Shown: positions 1 through 9,900 of the stretch, piece after piece | Numbering within the stretch: the first letter of the stretch is position 1 | Layout of the letters: the number at the start of each line of letters is the position of its first letter | Assembly (NCBI GenBank): GCA_023053575.1 | Contig: JAKZAP010000009.1 | Location: 16,411,869 to 16,475,868 of the forward strand | DNA length: 64,000 nt | Origin: Branchinecta lynchi | Taxonomy: Eukaryota > Arthropoda > Branchiopoda > Anostraca > Branchinectidae | Direction of reading: 5' to 3' | The notes under the pieces: model-generated | Seen by the model: only the letters and a program-made list of their open reading frames with translations | What the model was told of the DNA's origin: nothing | Databases searched by the model: none | Translations under genes and position numbers: made by a program

Positions 1-555
1 GAACATGTAGTTCGTCCGGAATCCGGCCAAAACCGAAAACTTTTGGAAGTCAAAGTTTTATTTCTAGTTGATTAGATAAGCGATTTAGGGGTAAGAAGAG
101 ATGCTGAGCCCCTGTATGACAATCGTATTTTACCCGGACATATAGTTCGACCGGAATCCGGCTGGAATCGGAAAATTTGTTATAAGCTAAATTTCTATTT
201 GAAGTTGATTAGATGTTCATTACTGGGGAAAGAAGATACCCTGATTTCGTCTTTGAGCTTTCTTTTTTCGCCGGACAAGTAGTTCTGGAGTTCGGCCGGA
301 ACCGGGAAATTGGCAGAAGTGGCAGGAAGTTTTCGTCAAAACAGATATAACTTATAGGGGTAAACACACATGCTGAATCCAAATCTGGACTTGGTTTTCT
401 CAGGTGATTAGCTATTTGGCCTTAATCTGTTTCTGAATTTTAATTGTAAAAATGTTCAAGGAGTCTGGCGAAGACTGGATCTGGCTAAGACAAGACCCAG
501 TTGTCTGGATCAGATATTGAATTTTTGGGATCCCATCGAAACCTTTGGTCTTGTT
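1..555 (+). repeat. Family A hairpin/tandem-unit element, right part
   Basis: This is a series of about 120-bp units, each holding a core like 'GTTCGTCCGGAATCCGGCC' followed by a T/A-rich stretch and 'GAAGTTGATTAGATGTTC'. It ends in the family A right terminus (TTTTTGGGATCCCATCGAAA, then CCTTTGGTCTTGTT). The left end is cut by the window edge. The block closely matches 30702-31245, differing by scattered substitutions and small indels. No protein is encoded; the short open frames are by-products of the repeats. Confidence 0.8.
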
Positions 556-1064
556 ACTTGTGTCCTTTAAGAGCAGTGACAATAGTCTATCAATTGACTC
601 AAGGATTACACCCCAAAGGAAAAGGACAAGTAAGAACACGCCGCAAGTTTGTAAGTCGGAACCCTTAAGATTTTCTACTCGTCCATTTTTTGTGCTATTT
701 CCTGTACCACCGTGCCATTCTCCGTTGCTAACACCAGTCCCATTCATTTCAAGTTGACCCTGAGATCCTCCGTCTGCTCAGCGATTCCTGAAATTTGCAT
801 AATTTTTCCACCCCACCTGTCAACTTACCAGCTTGGTAACCGAGTTCACGCCGCGAGTTCGTGCCTGCAGCAGGACCAAAACAAACAGCTATCGGTCTAA
901 GTGACGTCATACTAGCAGCATTCCAACTGGAAGTCGTGAATGAGCGCGTAAGCTGCTACGCTTGAGACCGGTTTCGATGTTATTGTTTTGATCGGTCAGT
1001 GTAGTCAGACACGTGCGGCATATTATTGTTGATTGCGTAACAAGGGGGCTTTGCGGTAAAGTTG
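556..1064. other. Leader/flank of the Gypsy element; no 5' LTR found
   Basis: This stretch lies between the end of the family A copy and the Gag-Pol start. It should contain a 5' LTR matching 6139-6569, but I see no TGTTGGGAA start or other long match. It may be an untranslated leader whose LTR was lost, or unrelated flanking DNA. No gene is recognised in it. Confidence 0.5.
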
Positions 1065-4000
1065 ATGTTCACCAGATCGCAAAGAGGGAAAAGAGAAGAC
1101 GCAGAATTCCAGGAACTGGTAATAAAAGACAGAAAAGAAGTAGGAGAAGCTGTTTCACTGAAAACAAGAGTCATCATGAATCAGCAACAACAGCAGCAAC
1201 AAAGCACATCAGGACAAGCTGCAATACAGAGTACATCTGCGCCTGTAGCTCTTGTCCCCACAGCTCCGTTAGTTGCGTCCGAATCACAAGCCGCTATGTT
1301 GAACATGATGATGGAAATGATGAAACAACAAGATAAAATTCGACGTGATGAGGCTGAAAGAGCAGATAAAATTCGAAATGAAGAGGCTGAAAGAGCAGAT
1401 AAATTTCGACGTGAAGAGGCTGAAAGGGCAGACAAATTTCGTCGTGAAGAGGCAGAGAGAATGGAGCGCATCCGGAAAGAAGAAATACATGCTCGAAGAG
1501 AAGAACAACAAAATCTTCAGAAGCAAAGAGAAGCAGAACTGGAGCTACGAGAAAAAGAGCTGGAGTTGAGAAGAACTGAACTTGAACAGAATGAGAAGCT
1601 ACGAAAAGAAGAAATAGAAGCTAGTGAAAAACTCAGGAAGGAGGAATTCGAAATTCAGCGCAGAATGCTGAAATCAAATCGTATGGCGCAAATTCCAGCG
1701 ATGAGAGACGGCGATTGCATCGAAACGTACCTGAGTACATACGAGTTGACTGCCAGATCCCTCGGCTGGGATGATTCCCTATGGGTTCCGCGTCTTCTTC
1801 CTCTCCTGACCCCCAGAGCACAAGAAGCCACTCATGTTCTGTCAGATGAAGACCGACAAGACTACGAAAAAGTCAAGAAGGCCGTCCTGGAAAAATTTCA
1901 AGTCAACGAAGAGTTCTACAGACAGAAGTTTCGCTCTTACCGGAAGAAATACGAAGATAGCTACCGAGAACTAGCTTCCAGCCTGTCTAAATTCCGGAAT
2001 AAGTGGCTCAGAATCCCAAGCGACTACTTGACAGCCACCGATTTAGACACCATGAAAGCCCTGCTGTCCAGCACACTCGAGACAATTGCCCTTGAGCAAT
2101 TTTACAGCAGCATAGCCAACGAATATCTGAAAATATACGTGGTCCAGCAAAAGCCAACTACTGTTGAAGAAGCTGCGAAAGCTGCAGATGAGTATCTCCT
2201 CACTCGTAAAACACTGGGAAAAGATGACTTCAGCAAGAAGCAACGTCACAGCCGTCCAACTTCTCCAACACTGGGGAAACATACTTCAGACGCTACACCA
2301 ATCTCATCTTCAGGCACCAGCCCCAACCGTTCTAGGAGAGAACTATCTGCAGTGGAATGCAACTACTGCCATAAGAAAGGACACATGGTCCGAAACTGTC
2401 CCAACAAGTCCGGAGTGAAGAGAGACACCCCAGACCCGCATCGCTCAGCACAGTACAACAAAGATGGTCGCCCTAAAGGACCGGCAAGTAGTTCAACTAC
2501 CAGCTTTAGTGGCCTGGCCAGAAGTCCCGAAAAAAATAGCTCGTCACTCAAGAAAAACCGCGAAATCCTGGGCAGGATGAACGGTAAGCCAGTTAAGATG
2601 ATTCTTGACAGTGGCAGTGACGTGAGCTTAGTCCGAGCTGATCTTGTCGACCCGAAAAATGTGAATCCGGAAGGTAGATGCATAATTGATTGTGTTCTTG
2701 GTGACACGCATCACACTCCGACCACCGTCGTCAAGCTCGAGCTCATACGACCTGATAGCTCCATCGTCGCCCGAAAACTGGAGGTAGGTGTTGTCAAAAA
2801 CCTGCCGGTAGATGTCCTTCTTGGCTACGACTATCCAGATTTCGCCAACCTGGTTAGTTTTGATACATCCAAGACATCTCAGCCAACCTCCCTGGTGGTA
2901 ACTCGTTCAGCTGCGGCCAAACGACCCACAAGTCTCTCCGATACCTGCGACGATTTTGGTTCGACTGAAACCAGCGAGCACGACTTCCTGAATTTTGATG
3001 ACAGCATCTTCAGCATCCCGTCTTGCAGCAAGCCAGCCCGAAAATCAAAGCGAAAATCTGTGCATCGCCTTGAGAAGCAAGACCCGAGTAACATTCGTGA
3101 CGCATGTTTGGCAACACCGAACGATGTTACTGAACATGGGGCCTCTAAGGAGCCATCTGAAGATACGGCTGTCCCGATTAGTATTTTTGCCCCTGAAATT
3201 CTTGGTCTGAAAACAGACGAATTTGCAGCTTTACAGAAGAGTGACCCTTCCTTGAAGTCACTTATCAGCCAACTTGAGCCTGCACTTGACGATTCCAAAC
3301 CTCACCAAATTTTGGAACGCAACGGCTTATTCTACAGAGCTCAACACGGAAAAAGAAAACTGCTACAACTACTAGTTCCAGAAAGATGTCGCTCAACGGT
3401 CTTGCACCTAAGTCACTCATCACCTCTCAGTGGCCACTTAGGAATCAATAAGACTAAAGACCGCATCGCACGAAGATTCTTCTGGCCACACTTACCTTCA
3501 GATGTCGCAGAATTCTGCCGTTCCTGTTACAACTGCCAGCTCATCTCTAGACGCAGACCCCTGGAAAAAGTCCCCATGCAACAAATGCCTGTACTCACGG
3601 AGCCATTTACAAGGATATCCATGGATGTAGTTGGTCCTCTGATCAAATCTTCCTCAGGCAATCGGTTCATCCTTGTCATCGTCGATTTGAGTACCCGATA
3701 TCCCGAAGCAATTCCACTTCGGACAACAACCGCAGCCAAGGTCTCTGAAGAACTCATCAAGTATTTCTCCCGCTTTGGCCTCCCGCAAGAAATACTCACC
3801 GACCAAGGCCAAAATTTTATGAGTGCTGCTTTGAAGAAAGTCTACAAAGCACTTCAGATCAAGCCGATTCGCACGTCACCATACCACCCACAGACAAATG
3901 GTTGTGCTGAATCTGTAAACTCTACACTCATCACCATCATCAAAAAGTTCATCATGAACGAGCCAAAAGCCTGGGACAAATACTTACCGCTAGCTCTGTT

Positions 4001-5996
4001 TGCCTACCGAGAATCCACCCATCCGGCAACTGGATTCACTCCGTTTGAGCTGCTATACGGTAAAAATCCCAGAGGCATCCTAGATCTTTTGAAAGAATCT
4101 TGGGAATCGCAGATTGACACGGAACCGCTCTCCGTTGTCAAATATATCATTGATCTGCGACAAAAACTCAGCTTGTACCGTGATCTATCAAGAGAAAGTC
4201 AAGAAGAAGCCAGTAAATCAGCCAAGCTCTGGTATGACCGCAAGACGAAACAGCGAGAACTCCGAGAGAACGACGAAGTTCTGCTACTTCTCCCTCAAGG
4301 AAACCACAAACTCGAAGTCTCGTGGAGGGGTCCGTACAGAGTATTGAGAAGAGTTGGCCGAGTCAACTATGAAATCCAACTTGATGGCCCTAGAAAGAAG
4401 ACCGAGGTTTTCCATATAAACCTCCTCAGGAAATTCTTCCGCCGAACGCCATCCGATCAGTGCCAAAACGACTCCCAACGTAACGCAACTAGCATGTTCT
4501 GCTTGATGCAACCAGACGAAGATGAAGGAGTTGACGAGAATCTTCAAAACTTTCCAGAAGACCCGTCAAAAGAGCCAGTTGACTTCGACGCCATAATTGA
4601 CCGGGACATCGAAGGAGACGACAGAGCCAAAATTAAATCTCTTCTTGAAGAATATGAAGACGTCATCAGCAACAACATCGGAGTCATGAAAGACGTAGAA
4701 CACGACATCGACACTGGAGATGCCAAGCCAATCAGAATGCAGCCGTACCGCATTCCAGAAGCGAAACTTAAAGCGGTCAAATCAGAGCTGGACCGTCTTG
4801 TCAACCTGGGTGTTATCCAGCGCTCACAATCAGATTGGGCTTCTCCTATAGTCATCGTCCCAAAGAAATCCGGAGAAATCCGAATCTGTTCGGACAGCCG
4901 ACGACTCAATAACATCACCAAACCGGAAATCTATCCTATGCCGAGGATAGATGAACTGGTTCCTATGGTTTCGAAGTACCGCTACATCAGTGTGTTCGAT
5001 TGCCGCTATGGATACTGGCAAATCCGGCTGACCAAGAACGGACGCATAAAAGGAGCATTCACCACCCCATTCGGCACATATGAGTGGCTGGTGATGCCCT
5101 TCGGCCTACGAAACGCGCCGTTCACCTACCAGCGGTACATGGACAAAATCCTGGAAGAGTTTCACGACTTTTGCCGAGCGTTCTTCGACGACATCGTCAT
5201 CTTCAGTGTGACAATCGAGGAACACATCCAACATCTCCGCGCTGTACTCGATCGCCTGCGACGACAAAAAGTGACCATCGGACCTGCAAAAGCGAAAGTC
5301 GCCTGCTCAAAAGTTGAGTATCTCGGACACATTGTCGGCAACGGACGTATTCAACCATCCGACACCAAAACTGAATCCGTTCAAAACTTCAAACGCCCAC
5401 AAACGAAAACACAGCTCCGCGCATTTTTAGGCCTTACTGGTTATTATCAAAATTTCGTCAAAAACTACGCAGCAGTGGCCCGCCCGTTGACTGAGCTGAC
5501 AAGGAAAGGAGTTCCAGACAAAATCACCAAGTCCTGGAAACCGGTTCATGAGTCAGCATTCCAACACCTGAAAACATCACTGTGTAGGCCACCGATCCTG
5601 CGTAGTCCGGACTTTGATAGGCCATTCGTGCTACAAACGGACGCGAGCGATTTTGCGCTGGGTGCCGTGCTGACCCAAGAGTACTCCGACGGGGAGCACC
5701 CAGTGAGTTATGTGTCGAAAAAGCTCCTGCCACGTGAATGCAACTTTTCCACAGTTGAAAAAGAGTGCTACGCCATCAAGTGGGCAATTCAGAAACTAGA
5801 GTATTATTTGTACGGAAGACACTTTACTGTGCAAACCGACCACTCGCCATTACAGTGGTTAAATTCTGTGAAATCTACTAACCGACGTTTGGCAAGATGG
5901 TCGGCTGAACTGCAACAATATGATTTCGAAATCAAGGCAAGGCCAGGAACAGCAAATGCAAATGCTGATGCCATGTCACGTTTTGGACATGATTGA
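1065..5996 (+). CDS. Gag-Pol polyprotein of a Gmr1-type Ty3/Gypsy retrotransposon
   Basis: One uninterrupted frame of about 1643 residues; the ATG at 1065 is the first in frame. A Glu/Arg-rich coiled coil (about 66-206) contains near-tandem EEAERADKFRR heptads. It is followed by a capsid-like region with the block LPLLTPRAQEATHVL, resembling the Gmr1 capsid segment from which vertebrate SCAN domains derive. Then come a CCHC knuckle (CNYCHKKGHMVRNC, about 433-446), an aspartic protease (ILDSGSDVSLV) and an integrase. The integrase has an HHCC finger and D855, D914 and E950 with D-35-E spacing, then a GPY/F module (about 1086-1126). Reverse transcriptase follows, with the active site written FFDD (D1376, D1377), and RNase H (D1527 in QTDAS) comes last. 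Integrase before RT is the Ty1/copia order, yet all domains are Ty3/Gypsy-like, which defines the Gmr1 group. No frameshift or stop is present, suggesting a recent copy. Confidence 0.93.
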   Translation: MFTRSQRGKREDAEFQELVIKDRKEVGEAVSLKTRVIMNQQQQQQQSTSGQAAIQSTSAPVALVPTAPLVASESQAAMLNMMMEMMKQQDKIRRDEAERADKIRNEEAERADKFRREEAERADKFRREEAERMERIRKEEIHARREEQQNLQKQREAELELREKELELRRTELEQNEKLRKEEIEASEKLRKEEFEIQRRMLKSNRMAQIPAMRDGDCIETYLSTYELTARSLGWDDSLWVPRLLPLLTPRAQEATHVLSDEDRQDYEKVKKAVLEKFQVNEEFYRQKFRSYRKKYEDSYRELASSLSKFRNKWLRIPSDYLTATDLDTMKALLSSTLETIALEQFYSSIANEYLKIYVVQQKPTTVEEAAKAADEYLLTRKTLGKDDFSKKQRHSRPTSPTLGKHTSDATPISSSGTSPNRSRRELSAVECNYCHKKGHMVRNCPNKSGVKRDTPDPHRSAQYNKDGRPKGPASSSTTSFSGLARSPEKNSSSLKKNREILGRMNGKPVKMILDSGSDVSLVRADLVDPKNVNPEGRCIIDCVLGDTHHTPTTVVKLELIRPDSSIVARKLEVGVVKNLPVDVLLGYDYPDFANLVSFDTSKTSQPTSLVVTRSAAAKRPTSLSDTCDDFGSTETSEHDFLNFDDSIFSIPSCSKPARKSKRKSVHRLEKQDPSNIRDACLATPNDVTEHGASKEPSEDTAVPISIFAPEILGLKTDEFAALQKSDPSLKSLISQLEPALDDSKPHQILERNGLFYRAQHGKRKLLQLLVPERCRSTVLHLSHSSPLSGHLGINKTKDRIARRFFWPHLPSDVAEFCRSCYNCQLISRRRPLEKVPMQQMPVLTEPFTRISMDVVGPLIKSSSGNRFILVIVDLSTRYPEAIPLRTTTAAKVSEELIKYFSRFGLPQEILTDQGQNFMSAALKKVYKALQIKPIRTSPYHPQTNGCAESVNSTLITIIKKFIMNEPKAWDKYLPLALFAYRESTHPATGFTPFELLYGKNPRGILDLLKESWESQIDTEPLSVVKYIIDLRQKLSLYRDLSRESQEEASKSAKLWYDRKTKQRELRENDEVLLLLPQGNHKLEVSWRGPYRVLRRVGRVNYEIQLDGPRKKTEVFHINLLRKFFRRTPSDQCQNDSQRNATSMFCLMQPDEDEGVDENLQNFPEDPSKEPVDFDAIIDRDIEGDDRAKIKSLLEEYEDVISNNIGVMKDVEHDIDTGDAKPIRMQPYRIPEAKLKAVKSELDRLVNLGVIQRSQSDWASPIVIVPKKSGEIRICSDSRRLNNITKPEIYPMPRIDELVPMVSKYRYISVFDCRYGYWQIRLTKNGRIKGAFTTPFGTYEWLVMPFGLRNAPFTYQRYMDKILEEFHDFCRAFFDDIVIFSVTIEEHIQHLRAVLDRLRRQKVTIGPAKAKVACSKVEYLGHIVGNGRIQPSDTKTESVQNFKRPQTKTQLRAFLGLTGYYQNFVKNYAAVARPLTELTRKGVPDKITKSWKPVHESAFQHLKTSLCRPPILRSPDFDRPFVLQTDASDFALGAVLTQEYSDGEHPVSYVSKKLLPRECNFSTVEKECYAIKWAIQKLEYYLYGRHFTVQTDHSPLQWLNSVKSTNRRLARWSAELQQYDFEIKARPGTANANADAMSRFGHD

Positions 5997-6125
5997 TTTC
6001 TGTCATATTTAAGGTGTCCATGTTTTGTAATTGTTTAACCTGTGCGTTTTGTTTTGTTCTTTTCTGTATTTTTTTTTTTTTGTTCTTGCCTCAGATGTTT
6101 TCTTGAAAAGGGGGAGTTTATTTTT

Positions 6126-6138
6126 AAGGGGGGAGGGA
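6126..6138 (+). other. Polypurine tract for plus-strand priming
   Basis: AAGGGGGGAGGGA lies directly before the TG start of the LTR. This is the expected place of the RNase H-resistant primer in LTR retrotransposons. Confidence 0.75.
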
Positions 6139-6569
6139 TGTTGGGAATCGTCCGATTCCGTTTCTCACCTTATTTGAATATTCCGCGCTTTTCCCGTATA
6201 ACGCCATCTAGCAGTGTTGAGTAAAGTAAAGTATCTTCATAGAAGCGTTACCAGCTCAGTTGGTAGACTGCCTTCAACCAGATTAATGGCTTGTAACAAT
6301 TAAAGTGGATTTGCTGTAATTTTAAGGTAAACCTTTTTCGGATTATTATATTAGTATATAATTAAGATATAATTTATTAATTCTGAATTGAAGTATTCAT
6401 TCTTAAAGTAAAATCATAAAGTAAAAGATTCATTACATTTTATAGGGTTCCTGACTTTCCTGACTACAATCATTGCTGACATTGTACATCTGTAAATACT
6501 CGTTGTGACAATAAACGTTATTTAACGTTGCACTGAAGGAATTGGCGTGCCAGAGAGGTTTTCCCAACA
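6139..6569 (+). repeat. 3' LTR of the Gmr1-type Gypsy element
   Basis: The 431-bp segment begins TGTTGGGAA and ends TTCCCAACA, a perfect 9-bp terminal inverted repeat. It directly follows the polypurine tract, which fixes both borders. It contains 'CAGCTCAGTTGGTAGA', close to a tRNA A-box. No partner LTR is present upstream of the gag start, so the duplication expected at its flank cannot be checked. Confidence 0.82.
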
Positions 6570-6727
6570 GATGAGACTGTTGGTCTGAATTTGAGACTGT
6601 TGGTCTCGTTTCCGAGACTGCTGGTTCCCGGCGCCATTTTTATGAGACTGGTGGTTCGAAACAGTGAGACTGGTGTGTTCGATTTTCAAAACGGCCGTGA
6701 GACTGGTGGACCACATTCCCCACCCTG
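6570..6727 (+). repeat. Solo terminus of the GAGACTG foldback family
   Basis: Nearly identical to the right end of the foldback element at 47827-54831 (its 54676-54831). It repeats GAGACTG(T/G)TGGT several times and ends CCACATTCCCCACCCTG. Its inner side is cut exactly by the LTR end at 6569, so the Gypsy element appears to have inserted into, or recombined with, this copy. Confidence 0.8.
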
Positions 6728-7012
6728 TTTGTGTTAATAAATCTTTTCGACTCTATCTACAGCCCTTTTTCACCAGATGTTCTTTGAAACTTATCAGCCA
6801 AAGATTTATTGAATATGTGATGGCCTTTTCTCTCTCTTAATCTCCTGCTTAATCTCTTACTTTCAGAGTTACACAAGCCACAACATGCATAGGTTGCAAT
6901 CTGGGTGAATCGATGTACGGGGGCAAAAAGTAGTGAAAATCGAACACTGGGTTTATGTGAAGTTTCCGTGCTGTGCTGCTTTTCAGGATATCGGGAAGAA
7001 GTTGATGTTATC

Positions 7013-7306
7013 CCGATGAAACATTTATCTCGAAATAGTAGTCTGAAGCTGAACGAAAAAGTAGCCTGCAGTACGAACTGATGTTACTACATGCTTCTAT
7101 GTTCAGGCTACCGTGTTACTGCATTCTATTACATGCTTCTATTAGCAAGACTGGATACTACTATAGCAAGCCAGGATGCTACTGAATACTACTGCTTCGG
7201 ATTGGCCCAGTCTGAGGCTCATTAAATGTTAGTATTCTTTGTTGTTATACATGCAACTTTTTCGTACCACTATCACACAACTACGCAGGCTACAACTTCT
7301 TCATCG
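7013..7306 (-). mobile_element. MITE, CCGATGAAA family (copy 1)
   Basis: Both ends read CCGATGAA inward with degeneracy, followed by CTACTGCATGC-type subterminal sequence. It is an inverted, diverged copy of the better-preserved element at 22686-22966, sharing the 'ACATGCAACTTTTTCGTAC' block. No coding capacity. Confidence 0.6.
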
Positions 7307-8969
7307 ACAATTTAACTCCTTGTAGATAGGGTTCCTGCTCGAACTGTCTATTTACTTCTCGAAAAAAAAAAAAAAAACAAGCAACGCCTCATTTTTTTTC
7401 TAAACGCAGGACACTATATGCCAAATGCCAAGCCCCTTAATCCAATAACAAATAATGAGGTCTGAGAGAAGCTCAGAAAACAACCAATTTTGTTTCTCTG
7501 TTGTACAGAGAAGCCAAGAGCAACATAGCACTAGGCAGTAGCGCCAAGACCTGCGTTTTCCATGACTCGTAAACGGGCTACAGTCATAGCGCCGTCCATT
7601 ACGCTTTCGGCATTTAAACCGAGACAAACTTGCGGGTTCAGAAATTTCTGGTAAAGCTATGACGCGTTCTGCACAATCCGTGGAAACAGGGGAGGTAGTA
7701 TTTTTTTTTTGCTGTGTTCAGAACATGAATTACTGGAGCCAGCGCTGGTGCAAGACTAATTGAATTTAAGAAGGGACATTCTCTATCGCTAGTGGTGCTA
7801 GTCTCGCCGCTATTTGAGTGTATGTCACTTTTTTCAAGTCTTGGTGCTACTCCCTAGTGTTATTTTGCACTGGAGAAGCTCTAGGCTCTGTAAGTACACT
7901 AAATTTCGCTGTTCTACATCAAACCGTGGTTAATTTGCGAAGGTTGTTGAGGTAAGTCAGTGGGTAAACTGACACTAGTTTCCCCTTAACCGGACGGGTA
8001 TGGAGGCAGGTTGTCACATTTAAAACGTTTAAACAGTGACTTTTGGCGAAAAACAGAGAAGTGAATTGGGAGTGAAATTTTCTTTTCACGAAAAAACCTG
8101 AAATGGTCATTTTTGATCAGAGTCGCCGTTGCAAAAATGACATACAATTTATGTTATTTCATGAAAAAACGTGAAATAGTCACTTTTGGTGGTAATCCCT
8201 GCTTTAAAAACGACTTACTTTAACTTTATCCGAAATAGAGTGATTTTTAGGTGTTACGTAGGACAAGAGTGACAAAAACGAGTGACAATTCACTCTATAG
8301 TGCGACAGGTGGCAACCCTGTGTGGAGGGGAAAACCCCCAAAAGGCACGTTTAGACCGTAACGCAAACGATTGCACCAAATACCAACTTGACATCTGTCA
8401 TGGTTCACAAGTTATGAACTCCATAAAAGTGCGGCTTAAACCTAAGACGGAACAGCCGCAAGATTGAATCGTTGATAGATCAAAACATCACAAGCAATTG
8501 TGCTAAAAAATAATGACTCGCTACATTCTTACAGAGTATTACATTTCACTTGATACTCGTGGAATATCTAACAACTAAACAACATGGGCTTTGGTAACTG
8601 CAATTCAAAGGATGAAAAAAGGACGGTGAAGATTTAATTACCATTCAAATACTGCAAGTGCCGCTTTTTCTTGACATCCTTAACCTTTGAATCCAGAACT
8701 TGGTGCACTATTGTCCTTATTTCTTCAAAGTCTGTGACTTCATCATCTGGAAGGTAAAAAGAAGTAGTGACAGATTTAGAGAGGAACTCGAAATTAAGAA
8801 TTTAGCACGAAGAGAGTCAGCCTTTTCCTTCCAGGAGAAAGTCCGATTTTACCGACGGGACTTGAAAATTTACTGACGAAATGCGGCACTGCGCAAACTT
8901 CCCACGAACACACATTAGAACTGGTGTAGTAAGAAACTGTTTCAGATTTTCGGTATAACCTGATTTAAA
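7307..8969. other. Non-coding stretch without recognised features
   Basis: I see homopolymer A/T runs and short direct repeats around 8090-8270 (variants of TGAAA.AGTCACTTTTGG). No gene, transposon end or RNA gene can be supported. Confidence 0.5.
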
Positions 8970-9900
8970 AACAAGAGCTGGAAGCTCATATGGCACTTGC
9001 AAGGCTGGTTCAGAGGATGAAATATAGAATTCGCCTTTTCGTGGGTTTGTTCAGGTCATCTGTAAGCAGAACCCTTGAGATGATCATGACATGAAAATCA
9101 AGAGAATATATCGTTTGGTAAAAAGTATTTTATTTCAGAACATGGCTGTACCGATGAGCACTAGAAATTCATCTGTAAGCAACACCTTTAAGGCAAAAAC
9201 GATAACAGGCCCTTTTTAGATCATTAATATACATCGTTTGGTCAAAAGTATTTTTGTTCACTTTTCAGTTAAGATGCGCACTCTAAGGGTACTAGAAATA
9301 ATTTTTTAAGCAAAACCCTTGTGGTATAAATGATCATAGGCTGATATGTATCATTTGATCAAAACTACTTTTCGACTTTGCGGTTACGATGCGCACTTGA
9401 TGGGAGCTAGAATTTCATTTGTAAGCAAACCCCTTGAGGCAAAAATGACAATGGGCTCATGGGGATCATGAAAATGTATATGTTCCTTAAAAGTATGTAT
9501 CTTACTTTGCTGTCAAGATTGGTACTTTAAAGAATAGTCGGATTTGGGAAGTGGCGATTTCTAAGCCAATCTTGTGAAATCTTTAACATTCCAGCCAAGT
9601 TTCATCGTCCTAGCGCATGAAGTACCTTAACTCGCGATCATCGGAATTCCGGAAACCCCTCCTCCCCTTTCCAACCCACAGTGTCCGAGGACAATCTGGT
9701 TCTGTAAATGATTTATCTACATCATCTGTCAGATATTCCCACAAAGTTCCATCCCGATCTCTCCAGTCTAAGCGGGTCAGGTATTTCCCCACCCCACCCC
9801 CAATAGTTGCCGGATCCGGTCCGAATATGAAAAAGATCATTAGAGACATGTCCTCTGTACAGGTATAAAATTTCACTGGAATCCGATCACCCGTTCCAAA
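8970..9900 (-). repeat. Family B element, partial, with its own unit type
   Basis: On the minus strand this has the family B terminus (CAAGTGCCATATGAGCT, then GCTCTTGTT) at 8970-9003, preceded by CCAGCCTTG exactly as in the copy ending at 15605. At the other side (9540-9900) it shows family B sequence, such as the reverse of 'GAACGGGTGATCGGAT' and 'GATGAAACTTGGC'. The starting hairpin is missing. Between the two parts is a separate 125-bp tandem array (9056-9535). Confidence 0.6.
9056..9535. repeat. Tandem array, about 125-bp unit, about 4 copies
   Basis: Each unit carries TCTGTAAGCAAMACCCTTGAGG, then AATGATCAT, then ATATRYATCGTTTGGTCAAAA and GATGCGCACT. Copies start near 9058, 9170, 9300 and 9418 and are diverged from one another. 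The unit is unlike those of the other family B copies. Confidence 0.65.

Noticed and set aside
1013..1336. Alternative open frames overlapping the start of the Gypsy Gag-Pol on both strands
   Set aside because: They are shadows of the strongly biased CAA/GAA repeats in gag and have no domain of their own.
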